The position numbers were made by a program, and so were the translations under genes. The notes beneath the pieces are model-generated. The model had not been told where the DNA came from. It ran no database searches and saw only the letters and a program-made list of their open reading frames with translations. Of a stretch of DNA of 64,000 nt, positions 56,691 to 64,000 are shown piece by piece. The stretch's first letter is position 1; every line of letters starts with the position of its first letter. Origin of the DNA: Hypericum androsaemum (Eukaryota > Streptophyta > Magnoliopsida > Malpighiales > Hypericaceae); NCBI GenBank assembly GCA_963995505.1, contig OZ023196.1, positions 13,885,106 through 13,949,105 of the forward strand, written 5' to 3'.

Positions 56691-59600
56691 ATGAAGTTCA
56701 GCAGTAGAATTAGCATATGCTCCATGCAAATGCTCGTGTATCTGCAAGTGGTTCTTATTAGTTGTGTCCATTTTCACTCGGTGCAAGTAAGCTCCCTAGG
56801 AAATGAGACGGATAGACTCGCTCTATTGCGTTTCAAAGAGAGTATAACGGGTGATCCTCTTGGAACACTGAATTCCTGGAATAGCTCTGTTCATCACTGC
56901 AGCTGGTTTGGAGTCACTTGCAACATTCGCCACCAGAGGGTGGCATACCTGAGCCTGGAAGGGGGGAAGTTGTCGGGACCAATTTCGCCCCACATCGGAA
57001 ACTTGAGCTTTCTGAGGAGTGTTGATCTCAGAAACAACAGCTTCCACGGTGAAATTCCTGGACAAATTGGCAAGTTGTTTCGTCTGCAAGTACTCTATCT
57101 TAACAACAACACTTTAGGGGGTGAAATACCTGTCAACTTGACCTCATGCTCCAACCTTGAGAGACTGGATTTACAATGGAACGGCCTCAGCGGGAGGATC
57201 CCGCCTCAGCTAGGTTCCTTGGTGAAGTTGCAGGGACTTGGACTTGATGTAAACATCCTTATCGGAAGGATCCCATCGTCCCTTGGCAACCTTACATCGT
57301 TGCAAATTCTTTCAGCGACTTACAACAAATTGGCCGAGGAGATTCCAGGAGAGCTGAGTGGACTTAAAAACCTACGTTGGTTCTTTGTTGGAATCAACAA
57401 TTTATCAGGAGTGATCCCTCCATTTCTATTCAACATCTCTTCAATTGAGGAGTTGTCATTCACTTCCAACAAATTTCATGGAGGGCTTCCTGACAAGGGC
57501 TTCAATCTTCCCAACCTAAGCGTGGCTGAATTTGGGATGAATCAACTCTCTGGTAAAATACCGAGCTCATTAACTAATGCATCTCAGTTGCAAGAATTTG
57601 ACATTTCTCGTAACAATTTTGTTGGACCAGTTCCTTCGAACATGGGAGATCTCTCCAGTCTAATGTGGATCAACATTGCGAAGAATAATCTAGGAAGAAA
57701 TTCTACTAATGACCTAGACTTTTTAGCATCTTTAGCAAGCTGCAGAAACCTTGAAATCTTAGGCTTCAGTGATAACAATTTTGGAGGTGTTCTGCCCGAC
57801 TCCATAGCCAATTTCTCAACCCAGTTGAATGGGTTATATGCGGGGGGGAATCAAATCTACGGTAATATTCCACCTGCTTTAGGTAACCTCACAAACTTGT
57901 ATTTACTAGGCCTTGAATATAACCATCTTGTTGGCCCAATACCGTCCAACATCGGGAAGTTGCAAGCACTGCAATCAATATTCTTAGGGGGGAACAAGTT
58001 ATCGGGTAGAATACCATCCTCCATAGGCAACCTAAGTCAGCTGTCAGATCTCGAATTGAATTCCAATAGTTTAGAAGGGCTGATTCCTTCATCCATTGGA
58101 ATGTGTCGACATCTTTACTACCTCTCTCTCGAGTCAAATAATCTCACTGGAGAGATACCTAATGAGGTCTTAAACATTCCTTCATTATCACAATACTTGG
58201 GACTTTCCGGAAATCATTTATCAGGTAGCTTACCCCTAACAATAGGAAAGCTAACAACAACTAATAGATTGAATATCTCATACAACTTGCTATCCGGAGA
58301 AATTCCTTCAACTATTGATGGTTGTGTGAGTTTGGGAGAACTTTACATGCAAGGAAATTTCTTTCAAGGAGAGATCCCTGAAGCAATGGCCTCCTTGAAG
58401 GGACTCAAGGTTCTGGATCTTTCACAAAACAACCTGACCGGGAAAATTCCAAAAGCTCTGCAGAATTTGACGTACTTACAATACTTAAACATCAGCTTCA
58501 ACGATCTTCGGGGCGAGGTGCCAATCGGAGGAGTCTTTGCGAATAAAAGTACCATCTTCTTGGCGGGAAACACTGGACTCTGTGGCGGCATCCCGGAACT
58601 TCATTTGCCAAAATGTCCAACCGCAGGACCAAAGAAAGGGAAGATTGCTAAACTCAAGCTTCCACTTGTCATTGGTTGCCTTTTGTTGTTTGTTGTTATA
58701 GTAGCAGTCCTGTTACTTCTCTTCTGGAAGAAGCGATCAAAACCGAAGCCAACAAGGTCAACCTTAGGGCCCAAACCCCACATTATGGTTTCTTACAAGA
58801 ATCTATATGACGCAACTAATGGATTCTCTTCTCAAAATTTGCTTGGATATGGAAGTTTTGGCTCTGTGTATAAAGGGCTCCTTGACCAAGTGGAAAGTCC
58901 GGTGGCAGTCAAAGTCCTCAACCTTCAACAACAAGGAGCCGCTAAGAGCATTATAGCCGAATGCAATGCATTGAGTAACATTCGTCACAGGAATTTGGTT
59001 AGGCTCCTAACTTACTGCTCTAGCTTGGACTACAAAGGCAATGATTTCAAAGCTCTGGTTTACGAGTTTATGCCCAACGGAAGCCTAGAGAATTGGCTTC
59101 ACTCTGAAGTTAATCAACTACCAAGGAGATTAAACATACAACAAAGGCTGAGTATTGCAATTGACGTGGCTTCTGCGTTGCACTATCTTCATGATCTCTC
59201 CGAAGTACCAATCATTCATCGTGACTTGAAACCAAGCAATGTTCTTCTTGATGATGACATGGTTGCACACGTCGGGGATTTTGGACTAGCAAAGTTCCTT
59301 TCAACATCACAGACTGCATTGGAGAGTCAAACCAGCACATTCGCCATTCCAGGAACTACCGGATATGTCGCACCAGGTATGTGTCAATTTCGTTTCAATG
59401 CATATCGCTTTTATCTATTCTCTATATCAAATATTGCTTCATTGTTTTAGGTTTAAGTAGAATCAAGGGGAAGTTTTTACTATCTTTTTCTCTTCGTTGC
59501 AATATGAAATGATCACCCGGGTTGAAAGAATTTGAGTTTTGATGTTGATGTGACTGCTTTGTGCTACAGAGTATGGATTAGGAGCTCCTGCATCAAAAGA

Positions 59601-60054
59601 GGCTGACATCTACGGTTACGGGATCCTGCTATTGGAGATGTTCTCCGGAAGACGACCAACTGATGACATCATTGACGGGTTAAATCTTGTTGATTTTATC
59701 AAGGAAGCCTTACCAGAAAAAGCAATGCAAGTTGTAGATCCAGATCTTCTAACAAGTGATGCTGATGCAACAAAAGAAACTTCAAGTTCGGTTCCGATAG
59801 CAAGAGACGAAGAGGAAGGTCGCACAGAAATAGAACCGATAGGAGCTAGTATCAAGATGAGACCACACGAGGTGAGTTGTTTGACATCTGTTCTGGAGAT
59901 TGGAGTTTCCTGCTCGGAGGAATCACCTAGCCTACGGGCGAACCTCGGAGATGTGCTCAGAAAACTTCACAAAGTCAAGGATGCTTTTATGAGTGCGCAA
60001 TTGAATGAAGACAGGAGGCGATCAAGACAGCCTCGTGAATACTATTACCACTGA
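56691..60054 (+). CDS. RLK4: LRR receptor-like serine/threonine kinase (LRR-XII-like)
   Basis: Exons 56691-59376 and 59570-60054 (193-bp intron) encode about 1056 residues. Signal peptide, LRRNT cap, about 21 LRRs, membrane helix (LPLVIGCLLLFVVIVAVLLL), kinase with GYGSFGSVYKG, HRDLKPSN (Arg844), DFGLAK and APEYGLG. Upstream region, N-terminus and C-terminal LRRs are closest to RLK2. Exon 2 lacks one codon (PTDDIIDG against PTDDTFTEG). If the intron is retained, this copy reads 24 residues past the donor, whereas the others stop after GMC. Start chosen as in the paralogues. No lesion seen. Expected at the plasma membrane; ligand and partners unknown. Confidence 0.93.
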
Positions 60055-60700
60055 TGATCCCATCAAATTGGATCCTACGTCCATCCAAAGTCGCATGCAA
60101 TTATGTTCGCCCCACCTGGCCTAATAAACGTTTACTTGAACTGCTGTTATGTTGCGATGCTGCAATTTTTTGATTGTCTTACTGATTGATCGGTATGTGA
60201 AATATTACAATCATATTATAAGCATTTCATCTGCTTTGTCGTTCGTTTTTTGGTCGATCTCATTAGCCTGTCTTTTTTTTTTTCTTAGTTTATCTTTCGT
60301 TTCCTTCTTTTATCGAAGACGACCAATATTTTTGGGGATGTCGAGCCCACGTGGATGGCCAAATGGTTGGGTAGTTATCTGGACTGTCCGTGACTGAGAA
60401 GTGTCCGAACAAAAATAATCACAGAAATCAAATCTGAAACTTTAAACCACATGGCTTAAACGCAGAATACGTTAAACCACATGGTAATAAAGTATAATTT
60501 TCTCAAATTTTTTTTTAAAATTCAATATTATCGAATTCTATTTAGGATATGGCTCTCCTAAAGATATTTTTTATACTCGTAAAATTTGACCCAAAAAAAT
60601 CTTCTTAAATAAATCCAAGTCTCTTATCATTTGGATTAACGCTCGTTGCTTAACGATTTGTGATCCTTGACTTACATTTCCTTCAAATACTAAGAGCCAA
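60055..60700. other. 3' flank of RLK4
   Basis: RLK 3' UTR-like sequence to about 60320, then AT-rich DNA. No gene seen. Confidence 0.55.
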
Positions 60701-60881
60701 ACGGCATGGCAAGTGGCGAGACTGCATTTCCTTCTACGAGTGCTTGGTGGTCCAGGATCCTCTCTTCCACAAGGCCCATCGCACTGACTACATGACGGCC
60801 ACCATCTCCCCCGCCGTCTGCCTCCGGGACCACCTCTCCTCCCTCATCTCCGCTCCAATCCCCACGTCGCTTACCAATTTA
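60701..60881 (+). other. Short GC-rich ORF fragment, unknown
   Basis: An open stretch with codon use unlike its surroundings (GC-rich), reading WRDCISFYECLVVQDPLF and TISPAVCLRDHLSSLI before a TGA. I do not recognise the family. Like 21154-21668 it may be a transposed piece of a GC-rich gene. Confidence 0.3.
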
Positions 60882-62168
60882 TGAAGCCTGGTGGGTACAA
60901 CTTCGTCGTCGTTTTGGCTGCTTGTATGAGGTTGTTGGATTCGAAATTGGGCTCGGAATTTGGTTTTTATGGCAAGTGTGGGTGTCTGGTCAAGGTGTTG
61001 AAGAATTATTAAGCTGCTCTGTGTCTTTCTCAGACGACCAGTCGTTCACTTCCATCCAAGGGCGTTTCCAGCGCGCTTCTCCTTCTACCAAAGGTCACTT
61101 ACTTTCCCGCGCGACCTTACAGTTGCCAACGGCTAGTACAGCTGTAACCTTAATTATTAAACGGCTAGATTAGATGACTATTAACTCTCAATAATTATGT
61201 AATTAGTTAGTGATTAGTTGGCTTAATTATATTGTATATAAATACCTTTGTAACATCTTCAAGATTAATAAGATTATCTCTACTTTAACACAAGGTGATC
61301 AGCGACATGCTCCAAAGGGAAAAGGAGGGAGGAGCTTGACGTGTGGTCGACCAAGGGGAAATTATCCCTATAAACAATTATCGGGATTGTTTTGATATTT
61401 TCCGGGTAGCCACGTCATCATTTTTTATCACACAGGTTACAGTTAGCAAGCCATTAGGACGTGAAAAAGCTTACATGTCGCAGTTGATGGCCGAGCCGCT
61501 GGCGGAGTTGTAAGTGCCAGCCTGTTGAAACCTCACACGTTAGATAATTTTAAACCACATGATTAATATATGTGTCAAACTGTAATAACTTTAACAAAAC
61601 TTGATCTGAAAGTATATGTATGAATCTAGTGAAGGCGTTGTTCTAAATTAACTAAGTATTCGAGTCCTTGGAATACAGCAATGATAAATCGTTGTTGAAA
61701 GAGCTTTGTAACCATTTAAAAGTTTTACCCAACTCGAATTTAAATTAGTCGGACGGATTCGTAAGGCTCAGGAAAACAGAGGATGCTTAATAGAGAAGAT
61801 CTCAGGCAAGAGATTCGAAAACAACAAAATCCGGGTGACGGTGTCCAAATACAAAAGACAGCCAAGAACGAAGATGGGAGAGAAGCCAAGCATAAACAAA
61901 AATGAACAGGTAAGCAATACTACCTGGGTTTCAGAAGCACACGTCTTCTTATGCGGATGTTCTATCTGGAAGCCAAAAGACGGACCAATACGTTGAGCAA
62001 GGGGGTGTTCCAAAACATTCTACAGTATCAAACGACAACCCAGTTGGAGCAACCAAATGGTTAGAAAGAAGCTTGGTTGCCCACTTGCATACAACAAACT
62101 AGCTTCCAAATTGGGTACTCTTACTAGGGTGCACGAGTGCACCAAATCTAAAGGGAAACTAGATGAGG
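60882..62168. other. Intergenic DNA without a supported gene
   Basis: Contains a stretch resembling an LTR end (ATAAATACCTTTGTAACATC, then AAGATTAATAAGATTATCTC at 61240-61280), but no paired repeat was found. No coding feature. Confidence 0.4.
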
Positions 62169-62181
62169 AATAGAAGAATCT

Positions 62182-62787
62182 GTGAGGGTGGGAATAGACG
62201 GGGTTCCCTACCTTATCACCATCTCGGAAATCTGCTTGGTGGATGGATTAAATATGGAGCTAAGTTCTAAGGAGAGGGAGGGGTTTTCTCCGATAAAAGT
62301 CAAGGAGGTGGACGATGGTTCCTCCCCCTCGGAGGTCACCGAGAAGAGGCAAAGCAGTTCATTGGAGAGAAAAGACTCCCTTGAGTTCATGGATGGACAA
62401 GAAAGCGCTGGGGCCTCCTCGATGTTGCTCTCTGAAATCTCCATGGAAGGAGAACTTGAGGAAGAAATCGAAGAAGACGAAAAGACGCGTCTCTTGGGAC
62501 AGGGAGCGGATGTGACGAGGGCGGCGTCAACTCCACGTGAGTATTTCACTTACCCTCCAAATCCAAATGAGGACAAGAATTACCTATTAGAAACTTCCTG
62601 GTTCCTTTTTGGAGGCATGTGCCGTGGAGTTTGGGCCAGAAGCAGGAAATTGGAGAGGTTGCAAACAGGCGAGACTTGGAAGAAAGCAAATGGGGGACAA
62701 AGGTTGCCCACGGTTCGAACAAGAAATTATCAGAATGGTGCTGGAAAGTCCAACAGTGTCCAAAACAGGGCCATCTTCAAGAGTTAA
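62182..62787 (+). other. Open frame of ~200 codons, unknown, doubtful
   Basis: An open frame with a Ser/Glu-rich middle (SMEGELEEEIEEDEKTRLL) and a basic end. It opens at GTG, with the first in-frame ATG internal at 62251. No recognisable domain. Could be an exon, a decayed retroelement ORF1, or chance. Confidence 0.25.
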
Positions 62788-63202
62788 GAGACCATCATGA
62801 AAAGTACAAGAATCGTCCTTCAAATACACGAAATTACTGATCCGAAGAATAAACATTTGTGGTGATACAACTTTTCCCAAGGATGTGAAAATTAAATTTA
62901 AGATTGGAGTCGCATCGAGGAAATTCGGGAATGACACTATGGGACCTTGCAAGATAATTCAAGGTGGTATAGGAGAGTGACGTGACCATGATTTTTCAAA
63001 TCCTACGTCAGGTAGCAACATGTCCGACTGCGAGAATTTAATGTCAAAGTTATCGGTTATCTAATAGCTTAGGTTATTAGACAGTTGTACATCTTTAGAT
63101 CTTTTTAGGAGTTGTTTTGAGTTTAACAATTCTAATAGTGTAGTGCATTTGTACACTTGACAGAATTTTTTTGATGGGTGAATAAAATTATACGTATAAA
63201 AA
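62788..63202. other. Spacer before the processing-enzyme exon
   Basis: No gene seen. Ends in an A-run directly before the exon sequence, so the intron and acceptor expected upstream of this exon are not evident. Confidence 0.4.
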
Positions 63203-63395
63203 AAAAGCGTATGAGAAATATTGTGGACCATTGGGTCGGTATGGGAGACAGTACAATAGATCAATGGCAAACATGTGCAACTCTGGAGCTACTGCCATGG
63301 AAACGACTGAAGCAGCAGCAACAATATGCTCTAAGCTGATTCCTACTGCTACGATTTTGGATACCGGAAATTCATCGAGTGAAATTGAAAATTGA
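63203..63395 (+). pseudogene. Vacuolar processing enzyme last exon, isolated second copy
   Basis: Reads YEKYCGPLGRYGRQYNR, ANMCNSGATAMET, EAAATICSKL and stops TGA at 63393-63395. Paralogue of 23030-23191, with a longer tail and no frameshift at its start. No other exon adjoins it. The usual splice acceptor is replaced by AAAAAAAGCG, so it may have been cut out of its gene. Confidence 0.75.
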
Positions 63396-64000
63396 CATGG
63401 CACATAATATACTTGACAATCAAAATATAAATAAAAAACTTGTCAATATATGATAAATAAGAAGATTTGATGACTCTGTTTGTTTTTCTCTTACTTTTTT
63501 TGGAATTTTACCGGTGAAGATTGCGTAACAATATTCTAATGAGTTTACGGATTTGATTTTTATGAAATAAAATTTTCTTATCATCTAGGAAAACCCCAAT
63601 ATGTAAACTACAACTCCTGACAAAAATGGGCAAGGGCCTGGTAGTTGATCCTTCGCATTCTTCGAAAGCTTGGATTGCCTTGAGAGATCCTTCTATTGCT
63701 ACTGGTCCCGTTATGGGGTTCGAAGTGGGAGCATTACGATTTTATTTATTTATCAATAAACTCTTTGTATTAACACCAGGATAAATACATATTTACAAGT
63801 CGCCAATACAAATTAACTACAATAATCGCAGAAAGTCATAATTCTAGCTAATTTTTACGCTGCGAAATTACGATTATCGAATTAACATGTTTAACAGATT
63901 TTGTATGTCATTGACCATATTATTTTTTGTTGGTGGAAACATTCACATATTCACTCAAGTTTGATCCACTTGATACATGCTAAGTTATAATATGTTTTAG
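63396..64000. repeat. Duplicate of 23192-23550 with an inserted segment
   Basis: 63396-63606 and 63946-64000 match 23192-23440 and about 23490-23545. The ~340 bp between have no counterpart at the first site and no recognised feature. Confidence 0.6.

Noticed and set aside
61240..61300. LTR end or solo LTR
   Set aside because: Wording is LTR-like, but no second copy, no TG..CA borders and no target duplication were found.

Overview
This is nuclear DNA of a flowering plant, most likely a dicot or magnoliid. Coding regions are split by short AT-rich GT..AG introns. The families present are plant ones: LRR receptor kinases, Mutator-like and Ty1/copia transposons, the plant mobile domain (PMD), vacuolar processing enzyme, and H+-pyrophosphatase. 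I cannot name the species. LAYOUT: (1) 1-7706 is the right-hand part of a large Mutator-like element (MULE A). It holds the 3' half of a transposase gene, a gene with two tandem OB-folds resembling the recombination factor HROB, a damaged antisense PMD gene, GGTC-rich subterminal repeats, a G-rich minisatellite and a hairpin-rich terminal repeat. (2) 7.8-11.4 kb is receptor-kinase gene RLK1. (3) 12183-14866 is a truncated, oppositely oriented copy of the same MULE (B) with the 5' half of the transposase. (4) RLK2 lies at 16.8-20.3 kb. (5) 21.1-23.2 kb holds a GC-rich F-box/kelch pseudogene and the 3' exons of a vacuolar processing enzyme. (6) 24.0-40.3 kb holds three broken tandem copies of a type II (AVP2-like) H+-pyrophosphatase. 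They are interrupted by a decayed copia fragment with its LTR and by a full-length copia element with a GAAAT target duplication. (7) RLK3 lies at 45.1-48.5 kb. Its upstream region carries a 1.1-kb MULE-type MITE and a miniature LTR element (TRIM). (8) 51.4 kb holds an isolated last exon of the pyrophosphatase. (9) RLK4 lies at 56.7-60.1 kb, with nested MITE/hAT-like insertions and a LINE tail upstream. (10) 60-64 kb is mostly intergenic, ending with a second vacuolar processing enzyme last exon and its flank. HOW IT FITS TOGETHER: four apparently intact LRR-RLK genes, all on + and each with one intron at the same place, form a tandem cluster. It seems to have grown by duplication of a block containing RLK, processing-enzyme tail and pyrophosphatase; only the RLKs still read as genes. 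A conserved RLK promoter-like module occurs ten times although only four RLK bodies remain, so the cluster has also lost genes. The RLKs resemble the EFR/XA21/At3g47570 group (LRR subfamily XII) but carry HRD instead of that group's usual non-RD motif. The most unusual system is MULE A: transposase, duplicated HROB-like OB-fold protein and PMD protein in one element.
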